From a bacterium (lineage in GTDB: Bacteria > Verrucomicrobiota > Kiritimatiellia > UBA8416): 18,969 nt of DNA. Location of the stretch: assembly GCA_020048935.1 (NCBI GenBank), contig JAIFLS010000119.1, forward strand, positions 1-18,969, written 5' to 3'. The position numbers and the translations under genes were made by a program. A model generated the notes under the pieces. It was not told the DNA's origin. It made no database searches and worked only from the letters and a program-made list of their open reading frames with translations. Shown here in pieces: positions 7,789-14,772 of this stretch. Numbering within the stretch: position 1 is the first letter of the stretch; each line of letters begins with the position of its first letter.

Positions 7789-7912
7789 GTAGCCCACTCG
7801 CGCCGCGAGTGCGGCTTCCGCGTTGTAAGCGAACGGTCAGTCACCGCATGCACGGTCATTTACCTAGCGCACGCACATCCCCGCAGCCACAGTCGCGGCG
7901 CGACTGGGCTAC
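7789..7912. repeat. REPIN-like element A (family 1)
   Basis: This 124-bp element begins with GTAG (7789-7792) and ends with CTAC (7909-7912). The left palindrome is CCCACTCGCGCCGCGAGTG. The right palindrome, read from the other strand, begins GTAGCCCAGTCGCGCCGCGA. The two face each other across about 70 bp. The element at 17301-17425 matches it in both palindromes and at many positions in the middle segment (for example GCGTTGTAAGC). It lies in the spacer between the ROK kinase and PIG-L genes. By layout it matches REP doublets moved by RAYT transposases. It encodes no protein itself. Confidence 0.8.
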
Positions 7913-7941
7913 CACTCTCCACCGTCCACGCCCCACCGTCA

Positions 7942-9333
7942 TCAGTCTTCTCCAATCGCCGGCAAGCTTGCCGCGGCGACTGCCTGACCGTGCCGTTTCA
8001 TCTTTTCATCGGGCATCGTGATCGAGAACCGTTCCGCCAGCGACGGGAACTCCGCCTCGAGCACCCGGTCCGCGTTGCGAATGATCAAATCGCCGGCCTC
8101 GCCGGAGGTCACGCGTCCGAGAATCAGCACATGCCGCAATTCGTAGAACTCGGCGTAATGAGCCAGCGCATACCCGAAACAGGTCCCGATCGTCTCGAAC
8201 ACCTGCCGTGCCGCCACGTCACCGTTCGCCAGCCGCGCCTGCACCTTTTCCAGTCGCTCCGCCAACGGCATCGCCGACGGGAACTCTATTCCGGCTACCG
8301 CCGCCAGCCGCGCCACACCCTGCTGCGAGAAGAACTGCACGCCGCAGCCGCCGTCGCCGGACCACTCATCGACCGGCGCCCCGGCACGATAATCAACCGG
8401 CGCGAACGCCAGCTCGTTGAGCCAACTGGTGATGCGCCCCTGCATATCGCAATAGCCAGCGGCCAGGCTCGTTCCCATGGAGATGCCCAGCAGCGCCCCG
8501 TCGCGCAGCGACATCGCCCCAGCCAGCGCCGTCACCTCGCCATCGTTGACCACATCGAACGGCACGTTGCCCCATTCCGCCCGCAGCTCGTGGAAAAGCC
8601 GTCGCACCGAGCGCTCGAAATCCGCAGGCGACACCCCGCGGAACAGCGACGCCACCCGCACCTCGTTGTTGACATACACCCCAGCCGCACTGCCACCGAT
8701 GGCATCCACGCGCGGCAGATGCGCGGCCGCCCGCTTCAGGCTGTCCTGGATGCCCTCGCGATGATAACGGGGATCCGCCTCGAAATAGGGATTCCAAGGG
8801 ATCTCCTCGGAAAACATCACCTTGCCGTCAATCAACGCCGCGCACTTACGATCACTGCCACCCAGATCGAAACCGATACGGCAGCCATCCAGATGCCCGC
8901 CCAGCTCGACGGCAGGGGCCTGTTCAGGCGGTAGATCCTCACGATTGGCGTATTCGATCGACAGCGGTTCCGGAAAGATCTTTCCACCGAAGATGTCGGC
9001 ATCGAACCCGCGAGCCCCATCCGGGCGATAGACGGAGGCGAGCCAGTCGGCAATCGCCCGGTTGCTGACCAGAATGAGTGAGGCCCCCTTCTGCCAGAGC
9101 AGGAATTTGAGCAATCGCTCGGTGTAGACACGGGTAATGCCTTGGAACGGATCACGAGGCGGCAGCACGGTCGTCTGGTGGCGGTAGCAGACACCGTCCG
9201 GACGCACCAACGCCATGTCCAGCGGTTCCGGATCAGGCGTTTGCGCCACCCGTTGACGGTAGGCCCGGTTCCAAAGCGCCGCCGGTACAAATCCCGGATC
9301 CAACACCGGCTTTATCGCCACATCCACCTGCAT
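7942..9333 (-). CDS. ROK family sugar kinase-like protein with N-terminal extension
   Basis: This encodes 463 residues, well above the roughly 300 of a simple ROK kinase. The ATP-binding motif is GFDLGGSDRK (154-163), the second domain starts near AIGGSAAGVYVNN, the catalytic-type Asp lies in VVNDGEVTALAGA (Asp264), and the adenosine region is LLGISMGTSLAAGY (281-294). The zinc motif CxCGxxGCxE of many ROK proteins is absent; the equivalent stretch reads DEWSGDGGCGVQFFSQQG. The first 150 residues are not an obvious helix-turn-helix, so I favour an enzyme over a NagC/Mlc-type repressor. AGGAG lies 6 bases before the ATG. As first gene of the run leading to nagB it may phosphorylate GlcNAc or glucosamine; the substrate is inferred. 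Confidence 0.8.
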   Translation of the reverse strand: MQVDVAIKPVLDPGFVPAALWNRAYRQRVAQTPDPEPLDMALVRPDGVCYRHQTTVLPPRDPFQGITRVYTERLLKFLLWQKGASLILVSNRAIADWLASVYRPDGARGFDADIFGGKIFPEPLSIEYANREDLPPEQAPAVELGGHLDGCRIGFDLGGSDRKCAALIDGKVMFSEEIPWNPYFEADPRYHREGIQDSLKRAAAHLPRVDAIGGSAAGVYVNNEVRVASLFRGVSPADFERSVRRLFHELRAEWGNVPFDVVNDGEVTALAGAMSLRDGALLGISMGTSLAAGYCDMQGRITSWLNELAFAPVDYRAGAPVDEWSGDGGCGVQFFSQQGVARLAAVAGIEFPSAMPLAERLEKVQARLANGDVAARQVFETIGTCFGYALAHYAEFYELRHVLILGRVTSGEAGDLIIRNADRVLEAEFPSLAERFSITMPDEKMKRHGQAVAAASLPAIGED

Positions 9334-9666
9334 CGCTTACTCCTGCCTGGCCGTTGCTTGGGTGACTGAGTTAAAAGACTTCAAAAAGCAACCAAATCTT
9401 GCGGTATAGACAACCCAGAATACGTCTCCGACCATACGCATTATTGATTGCAAAAACAATCAGAAATCCAGTTTCCCGAAAAAAGGTTACCAGAACCTTC
9501 AACCCCAGGAATCAGCAACTTCTCGCTCGTCCTGCTGCCGCCGTTTACAGCGATTCCCCTAGCCCGCCCACCTACAACACAATCCACCCCCGCCCCCCAT
9601 TTTCGCACGGTCGCTCAACCCCGCAATGCTCGCAGCTTTCGCCTTTGTTATTAGCTACACGTATCG
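9334..9666. other. 333-bp intergenic region between LRR kinase and ROK gene
   Basis: I see no gene here. It holds the ROK gene ribosome binding site, an inverted repeat at 9445-9462 and a G-rich tract on the minus strand (9556-9598). I found no convincing promoter for the ROK gene and no U-tailed terminator for the kinase gene. Confidence 0.6.
9445..9462. promoter_or_regulatory. Inverted repeat upstream of the ROK-PIG-L-nagB genes, possible operator
   Basis: TGATTG, a 6-base CAAAAA spacer, then CAATCA form a perfect 6+6 dyad about 110 bp before the ROK start codon. Position and symmetry fit a regulator site, but no regulator or clear promoter can be tied to it. Confidence 0.3.
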
Positions 9667-12600
9667 TTAGAGCGGCTCGCCGTTGACCGTTTCCAAGGTC
9701 GGGATTTGCCGCAGGATCTGGCGGACAGCGCCGCGGTTGTCGTCCACGGTTATGGAACGCAATGGCAGGCGTATCAACGGTGTCCAATCGCTGATTTCGG
9801 TGCCCCTTACTTCCAGATACTCAATCCGGGAACCGATCAACGAAGACAAATCGCGAATGTCCGTGTTGTTGATCTGCAGCCGGACGAGGGGCAAATTGGC
9901 CAGCGCGGAAATGTCACGGATCCTTGTGCGTGAAAGATCCAGCACGTGGATGGGCATATTGGCAAGGACGGAAACATCCACGACGCGACTGCCACTGACA
10001 TTGAGCTCTGTGAGGTTCATTCCGGCAATGGGGGACAGGTCGCTTACCGTGCAGTTGGCTATCGAGAGCTTGACGAGCGGGAGCCCCTTCAGGGCGCTGA
10101 TGTTGGTGACTTTCGTATTGGACATCGAAAGGTTTTCCAGGGGCATGTCGCGGAGCATGGAAACGTCCTTGAATTGTGTATTGTCGAGTCGCAGGGAGCG
10201 CAAGGGGAGGTTTCGCAGGGTCGAGAAGTCAAAAATGCGCGTCCCGCCCAAGTCCAGTCGTTCCAGCGGCATGGCGGCGAGAGCACCCAGATTCAGGATT
10301 TGCGTGGCGCTGATATCGAGCTGCCGCAAGGGCAGGCGGGCCAGTGCGTTGATATCGGTAATGGTCGAGGCACTGATATCCAGGGAGCGAAGAGGCAGCG
10401 CGGCTAGGGGCGTCAAGTCGCGGACATTGGTGTCGCGAAGCTCCAGCGTTTCGAGGAAGGGGAGTTCGCGCAGGGCTTTGATGTCGGCAACGGGGCAACT
10501 GCGGATGGATAGCTGGCGCAGGGCGAGCCCCTTGAGCGGCGCGAGATCTTGCACGCGGGTCCGCCCTAGAAACAGCGATTCCAGGCCGGCCGCGCCCTTC
10601 AGGGGGGAGAGGTCCGCGAGCTTGCACTTCGGCCCATCCGTCCCCCGATCATACTGGCTCATGGCACTACAGGTAAGGGTGCGCGTATCCACCGCGGCCA
10701 AGGGGCTGATATCCTCGAGTCCTTCGGAAATGATCGAGATGCCTTGGACAAGCCCCTCCTCATCGGCAAGAATCTCGATCTGGCTGATACCGAGCTGTGG
10801 ATTGCGTTGCAACAGACGGTCCTGAATGAGGCGGGGGTCGGCAGGGTTTGCATTCACCACCGGACGGGGGGGCATCTCCGGCATAGGCTGCACGGGTGCC
10901 GGAGCCTTGTGTTGGGCCTCCTGCTCCAAGGAAGCCGCTTCCGCCACTTCGGCGGCGTTCGAGACTTCCGCCTGGTCAACCACAGCCACCAGACGTGCGA
11001 CCAGCAGCGGAGAGGTCTTGCTGAAGAAGCGCCGCGCGTGCTCGTAAGCCTTGGCCTCCAAGGCCATGAGCCCTTTCTTCAAGGCCACTTGCGGATCATC
11101 ATCCGCTCCCAAGCGGGCGAGAATCTCCTTGTTGGCGAGATCCTTGAATTCAAACGAGATTTCAACTGTCACCAGCCTTGAGCCGACTCCCGTGGCTTGC
11201 GCGCCGAATACTGCCCCATCCCGGACGCGACGAATCGTCAGTCGCTTGCTACCGCTATTCAAACTGACATCGATTTCCTTGCCGATGGAAGGGGAGAAAG
11301 AGTCCATGACGCGGCGATTGAGTTGTGCGGCGCCATTGAGAAGCTGCACCAAGGCCTGGATCTCCTCCTTCTTCGGGTTCAACCGCGTGTCGTCTTCTGC
11401 CATTGTGGCAGTTGCGACAGTCTCGGCGATCCCCTTGGACGTCAGCGTCTTGACAATTTCATCGAGCAGCGCCTCGTAGTACTCCTGCGCCTGCCGGGCC
11501 TGCTGCTGAAGCCGTTCCTGGACCTGCCTTTGGCGCTGGCGCAGATCGGCGGCGATCTGCTGCCGCTCTGCCGCCGTCTCCCGCGCCAACTCGCCTGCAT
11601 AGGTTTCATAATGCTGCGCGGCCTGCTCGAATTGTTCAGCTTCGATCAAGGGTGCCGCCACGTCCCGGAGTTGGTTGAGCAACTCGACGCAGCGGGTGCG
11701 CCGCAAGGTTTCAAATAGTGCGATTTGCTCTTGCGCCTGGCGGGCGGCCTGGCTCTTCGGGGCGATCTCCACCACCCGGCGGAACAGATCAATGTTCTGA
11801 TCGAAATCCAGAGGCATGCGCCGGGCCTGTTGCTCAGCCCTGGCGAAGGCCTCCTTGGCCACCACATCCTCGGCTGGCGGGGCGGCTGGTTTCACGGCTT
11901 CGGCACGGGGTTGGCTGCTGGGTTGCTGCAACGGTTTGGCGGGCGAATGGCTATGGGATGAGAGCTGGAAGGCAAGAAACGCTGCAATGGCCAGCCCTCC
12001 AGCCCCCAGAGCCAGCCATAGACCGAGAGGCAGGCCAGGGCGTTGCGCGGGGTGAGAGGAAGTCGGAAGTGGCGCAATCGGCTCGGATAACGCCTCGCGG
12101 GCGACCGTGCTCGCCCCTGGCGGCGGCAGCGGCGGCAGGATCGGACGCCCGCGACGCACCAGCGCCAGATCGGCGCGGACAGCGCTCCAGTCCGCCTGGC
12201 GATGGCTCTTGTCCTTCGAGAGCATCTTCTCGATCAGCCTGCTCATGTGGCGCGTGACCTTCGGGTTCAGCGTCGCCGGATCTGCCACGGTCCCGCTCAA
12301 TTGCAGCTCCAGAACCCGGTCTTCGGTTTCCCCTTCGAAGAGCAGTTTCCCCGTCACGAGATGGTAGAGCATGGCACCTAGCGAGTAGATGTCGGCGCGG
12401 CAATCCAGGTCGGGAGCATCCATGGCCTGTTCCGGCGAGACATAGGCTGGCGTGCCCATGATCTCCCCGGACGACTCACCGCATTCTTTCCCGCGGAAGG
12501 ACCGGGAGAGCCCCAGATCGGCTAGTTTAAGGGTGCCATCTGCATCAATCATCACATTATCAGGCTTGATGTCGCAGTGGATCATGCCTGCCGACCGCCA

Positions 12601-12969
12601 GGCATAATCGAGGGCGTCAGCCAGTGCCTCGGCAACCTGTAGCGCGTTCGCCTCCGTGAGCACCCCTTTGCGCCGGACCCACGCGCCGACGGTTTCGCCA
12701 GACACGTACTCCATGATGAAGTAGTAAACGCCGTCGAGGACGTTGGCGTCATAGACTTGTATGATACCCGGGTGTTTGAGCTTCGCGGCTTGCTGCGCCT
12801 CCGCCTGGAAACGCTGCACGTCCGACGCATCATTCGTCATGCGCGAAGAAAGCACTTTGATGGCGACAACCCGATCCAGAGAGATCTGGTGTGCCTTCCA
12901 AACTGTTGCCATCCCGCCTTCACCGAGTTTCTCGAGGAACTCAAATCCTGGAATGTTCAATGGCGGCAT
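9667..12969 (-). CDS. Membrane Ser/Thr protein kinase with C-terminal leucine-rich repeats
   Basis: This encodes 1100 residues. The kinase domain spans about 8-270: glycine loop GEGGMATVWKA, VAIK with Lys38, catalytic loop HCDIKPDNV (Asp133, Asn138), DLG (151-153) and the SPE motif near 178. HCD in place of HRD makes it a non-RD kinase. A Pro-rich linker leads to one membrane helix (about 313-335), then an Ala/Gln-rich helical and coiled-coil part (about 370-510), a beta-rich segment and a leucine-rich-repeat array (about 783-1080) with a very regular 21-residue unit. The kinase is presumably cytosolic with the repeats in the periplasm. Such receptor-like kinases are frequent in PVC bacteria. 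The ATG at 12969 has GAGGG 9 bases upstream; an in-frame TTG at 12978 abuts that site. Confidence 0.93.
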   Translation of the reverse strand: MPPLNIPGFEFLEKLGEGGMATVWKAHQISLDRVVAIKVLSSRMTNDASDVQRFQAEAQQAAKLKHPGIIQVYDANVLDGVYYFIMEYVSGETVGAWVRRKGVLTEANALQVAEALADALDYAWRSAGMIHCDIKPDNVMIDADGTLKLADLGLSRSFRGKECGESSGEIMGTPAYVSPEQAMDAPDLDCRADIYSLGAMLYHLVTGKLLFEGETEDRVLELQLSGTVADPATLNPKVTRHMSRLIEKMLSKDKSHRQADWSAVRADLALVRRGRPILPPLPPPGASTVAREALSEPIAPLPTSSHPAQRPGLPLGLWLALGAGGLAIAAFLAFQLSSHSHSPAKPLQQPSSQPRAEAVKPAAPPAEDVVAKEAFARAEQQARRMPLDFDQNIDLFRRVVEIAPKSQAARQAQEQIALFETLRRTRCVELLNQLRDVAAPLIEAEQFEQAAQHYETYAGELARETAAERQQIAADLRQRQRQVQERLQQQARQAQEYYEALLDEIVKTLTSKGIAETVATATMAEDDTRLNPKKEEIQALVQLLNGAAQLNRRVMDSFSPSIGKEIDVSLNSGSKRLTIRRVRDGAVFGAQATGVGSRLVTVEISFEFKDLANKEILARLGADDDPQVALKKGLMALEAKAYEHARRFFSKTSPLLVARLVAVVDQAEVSNAAEVAEAASLEQEAQHKAPAPVQPMPEMPPRPVVNANPADPRLIQDRLLQRNPQLGISQIEILADEEGLVQGISIISEGLEDISPLAAVDTRTLTCSAMSQYDRGTDGPKCKLADLSPLKGAAGLESLFLGRTRVQDLAPLKGLALRQLSIRSCPVADIKALRELPFLETLELRDTNVRDLTPLAALPLRSLDISASTITDINALARLPLRQLDISATQILNLGALAAMPLERLDLGGTRIFDFSTLRNLPLRSLRLDNTQFKDVSMLRDMPLENLSMSNTKVTNISALKGLPLVKLSIANCTVSDLSPIAGMNLTELNVSGSRVVDVSVLANMPIHVLDLSRTRIRDISALANLPLVRLQINNTDIRDLSSLIGSRIEYLEVRGTEISDWTPLIRLPLRSITVDDNRGAVRQILRQIPTLETVNGEPL
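9769..10593 (-). repeat. Leucine-rich-repeat array inside the kinase gene (about 63-bp period)
   Basis: About 13 tandem units are present. Eleven in a row are exactly 21 residues, with pattern (L/M)PLxxLxIxxTxIxDIxxLxx, and two leading ones have 22. Examples are LPLRSLDISASTITDINALA and MPLERLDLGGTRIFDFSTLR. The constant length indicates growth by in-frame unit duplication. Base-level identity between units is only partial. Confidence 0.9.
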
Positions 12970-13075
12970 GTTAATCAACCCTCAAGTTCCAACTCAAAAA
13001 AACATCGAAGCGGGGCACTCGAAATTCGAACATCTCAGGAAACGTCCTCCCGTCATGCAATGCTTGAAAACAAGG

Positions 13076-13104
13076 AAGCTACAGCAATTGATTGCTTTCG
13101 TCAA
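13076..13104 (-). promoter_or_regulatory. Candidate promoter of the LRR kinase gene with palindrome in the spacer
   Basis: On the minus strand TTGACG (13104-13099), a 17-bp spacer and TAGCTT (13081-13076) form a plausible promoter about 105 bp before the start codon. The spacer contains the perfect palindrome AGCAATTGATTGCT arms (AGCAAT-TG-ATTGCT on the plus strand, 13083-13096), a possible operator. The rest of 12970-13131 holds only the ribosome binding site. Confidence 0.4.
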
Positions 13105-13131
13105 TCACGCGGTCATCAAGCGGTTATGATT

Positions 13132-14490
13132 TCAGATCGCGCGATTCTTCCAGTGGCCGCGCTGGAAGCAGATAGAGACAAGCAGTCCGTGGATGGTGAC
13201 GGCGATCGCGATAGCCCACCAGATGCCATGGGTGGAAGGCTCGATCACGCGGCTGAGGACGATCGCCAGCGGCACCTGGATACCCCAGAGGGCGACAAGG
13301 GTCAGGATCATGGGCGTGAGGGTATCTCCAGCCCCCTGCAGGGCGCGCCCAAGCACAATCGAGGGGGCCACGAACACGTAGAATCCGCAGGTGATCCGCA
13401 GGAAGTCGGTCCCGATGGTGATGACATTCGGATCGACCGTGAAAATACCCATCAGCGCGGGCGCGAAGAGCGCCAACGCCCCGCCGAAGAGTACCATTAG
13501 CGCAACATCCATCCACGCGGCGATCCACGCGCCGCGCGCCGCGCGGTCGGGGCGTCCCGCTCCGAGGTTCTGGCCCACCAGGGTGGCCGCCGCGTTCCCG
13601 AGCGCGAAGGCGGGCATGAGAATCAGCTGCTGCAGGCGGTTGCCGGCACCGAAGGCGGCAATCGCATCGGTCCCTGCCGTGGCGGCGATCCGCATCAGCA
13701 CCAGCACCATCAGGCTGCGTGCCAGCATCTGGCCGGTACCCGGTAGACCGATCCGCAGGATGCTCAGGGCGATGGCTGGCCGCGGCAGCATGTGCCGCGG
13801 ATGCAGCCGGATACCGCCGATCCCGCGGCGCAGCAGCACCAGTGCACCGCCGGCAGCCAGGGCCTGGGACATCACCGTGGCGAGGGCCGCCCCCCGGACA
13901 CCCAGGGCAGGTGCCCCGCAGAGGCCGAAGATCAGGATCGGGTCAAGCACCAGGTTGATCACATTGGCGGCGATCATCAGGACCATCGGGATTACCGTGT
14001 TACCCGCGGCCTGGAAGATCGAATGCCCGCCGACGAAGAGGACAAAGACGGTAAAGCTGCCAAGGAAAAGGATCCCGAGATACTCCGCGGCCAGGGCGGC
14101 AACCTCAGGCGTGGCACCGAGCAGGAGTGGGAACTTACCGGCAAAAAGCCAGCCGGCAAAGCCCGCGATCAGCCCCAGTCCCATGGCCACGCTCAGCGAC
14201 TGGCCTGCCGCGTAGGAGGTACCGACCGTATCACCCTCGCCGATGCGGCGCGACACGATCGCCACCGTGCCGACCGCCATCCCCATGACCAGCGGGAAGA
14301 GCATCATAAGGACCGTACCACCAATCGCCAGTGCCGCCACCGCATCCGCCCCTAGCCGCCCGATCCAGTACAGGTCGATCAGGCTCTGTGCATTCTGCAG
14401 CAGCGAGCTGACCAGCATCGGGATCGCCAGCCGCAGGATGCCGCGCGGGAGGCTCCCTTCTGTCATGTGATTATGTTTTCCGTTCGCCAT
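13132..14490 (-). CDS. MATE family multidrug/cation efflux transporter
   Basis: This 452-residue membrane protein has about twelve hydrophobic helices in two similar halves, as expected for MATE (NorM/MepA/DinF) exporters. Family stretches are LRLAIPMLVSSLLQNAQSLID at the start (a Pro in helix 1 and the Q/N region), WIGRLGADAVAALAIG, and in the second half GAGNRLQQLILMPAFALGNAAATLVGQNLGAGR. The length is typical. These proteins expel drugs or other organic cations using an H+ or Na+ gradient; the substrate and coupling ion cannot be told. The start is uncertain: I chose ATG 14490; TTG 14514 or ATG 14466 are alternatives and none has a strong ribosome binding site. It lies 162 bp upstream of the LRR kinase gene on the same strand. 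Confidence 0.9.
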   Translation of the reverse strand: MANGKHNHMTEGSLPRGILRLAIPMLVSSLLQNAQSLIDLYWIGRLGADAVAALAIGGTVLMMLFPLVMGMAVGTVAIVSRRIGEGDTVGTSYAAGQSLSVAMGLGLIAGFAGWLFAGKFPLLLGATPEVAALAAEYLGILFLGSFTVFVLFVGGHSIFQAAGNTVIPMVLMIAANVINLVLDPILIFGLCGAPALGVRGAALATVMSQALAAGGALVLLRRGIGGIRLHPRHMLPRPAIALSILRIGLPGTGQMLARSLMVLVLMRIAATAGTDAIAAFGAGNRLQQLILMPAFALGNAAATLVGQNLGAGRPDRAARGAWIAAWMDVALMVLFGGALALFAPALMGIFTVDPNVITIGTDFLRITCGFYVFVAPSIVLGRALQGAGDTLTPMILTLVALWGIQVPLAIVLSRVIEPSTHGIWWAIAIAVTIHGLLVSICFQRGHWKNRAI

Positions 14491-14520
14491 TTCCACAGAC
14501 CATAGCAGAATCAACCCTGC

Positions 14521-14551
14521 TGGCGAACCCGAAATTGAGCGGGGTTCGCCA
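14521..14551. other. 10-bp-stem hairpin upstream of the MATE gene
   Basis: TGGCGAACCC at 14521-14530 pairs with GGGTTCGCCA at 14542-14551, with an 11-base loop. It lies about 30 bp before the chosen MATE start codon and has no T-run on either strand. It may be a regulator site or a leader structure. Confidence 0.4.
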
Positions 14552-14587
14552 TAATCGTCTCATAAAACCTTGTACCTGAAAAGCCTT

Positions 14588-14689
14588 GTAGCCGGGGTCG
14601 GTGACCCCGGCGCCCATGAGAAGGCGCATGGCGAAGCCTCTCTCCCGTTTGCTAATCCATGCACGACCGGGGTCACCGACCCCAGCTAC
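14588..14689. repeat. REPIN-like element B (family 2)
   Basis: This 102-bp element starts with GTAG and ends with CTAC. Its palindrome is CCGGGGTCGGTGACCCCGG on the left and the matching inverted copy on the right. The outer inverted repeat extends to 26 bp (14585-14610 against 14667-14692) with one mismatch. The middle segment is about 55 bp. The palindrome is unrelated to family 1 but the layout is the same. It lies between the divergent MATE gene and the gene at 14773. Confidence 0.75.
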
Positions 14690-14734
14690 AAGCTTGCTTG
14701 TCGGTGCCTATTTTCCAGCCCCAATGAAAAAGAC

Positions 14735-14763
14735 TTCTCACGCGGGCTGAAATGCGGCATACT
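14735..14763 (+). promoter_or_regulatory. Candidate promoter giving a near-leaderless transcript
   Basis: TTCTCA at 14735-14740, a 17-bp spacer and CATACT at 14758-14763 each match the sigma70 consensus at four of six positions. Transcription would start near 14770, only a few bases before the ATG at 14773, where no Shine-Dalgarno sequence is visible. Confidence 0.4.
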
Positions 14764-14772
14764 GCCCCGACC

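Noticed and set aside
7764..7859. N-terminal extension of the PIG-L gene, reading into REPIN A
   Set aside because: The added residues come from the repeat, while the ATG at 7763 has a good ribosome binding site and family-like length.
7789..7912. Elements A and C considered as miniature transposons (MITEs) with ordinary terminal inverted repeats
   Set aside because: The ends are GTAG-headed hairpins rather than simple terminal repeats and I see no target-site duplication; the REPIN model fits better, though not proven.
9334..9666. Possible small RNA or tRNA in the longest gene-free stretch
   Set aside because: No cloverleaf, no T-psi-C-like box and no promoter-terminator pair could be found by eye.
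9769..10593. Regular spacing of about 63 bp, considered as a CRISPR or satellite array
   Set aside because: It is coding sequence for 21-residue leucine-rich repeats; there are no identical repeats alternating with unique spacers.
13391..14215. A 274-codon open frame opposite the MATE gene
   Set aside because: Its product is Ala/Arg/Pro-rich without motifs; the minus strand encodes a clear MATE transporter.
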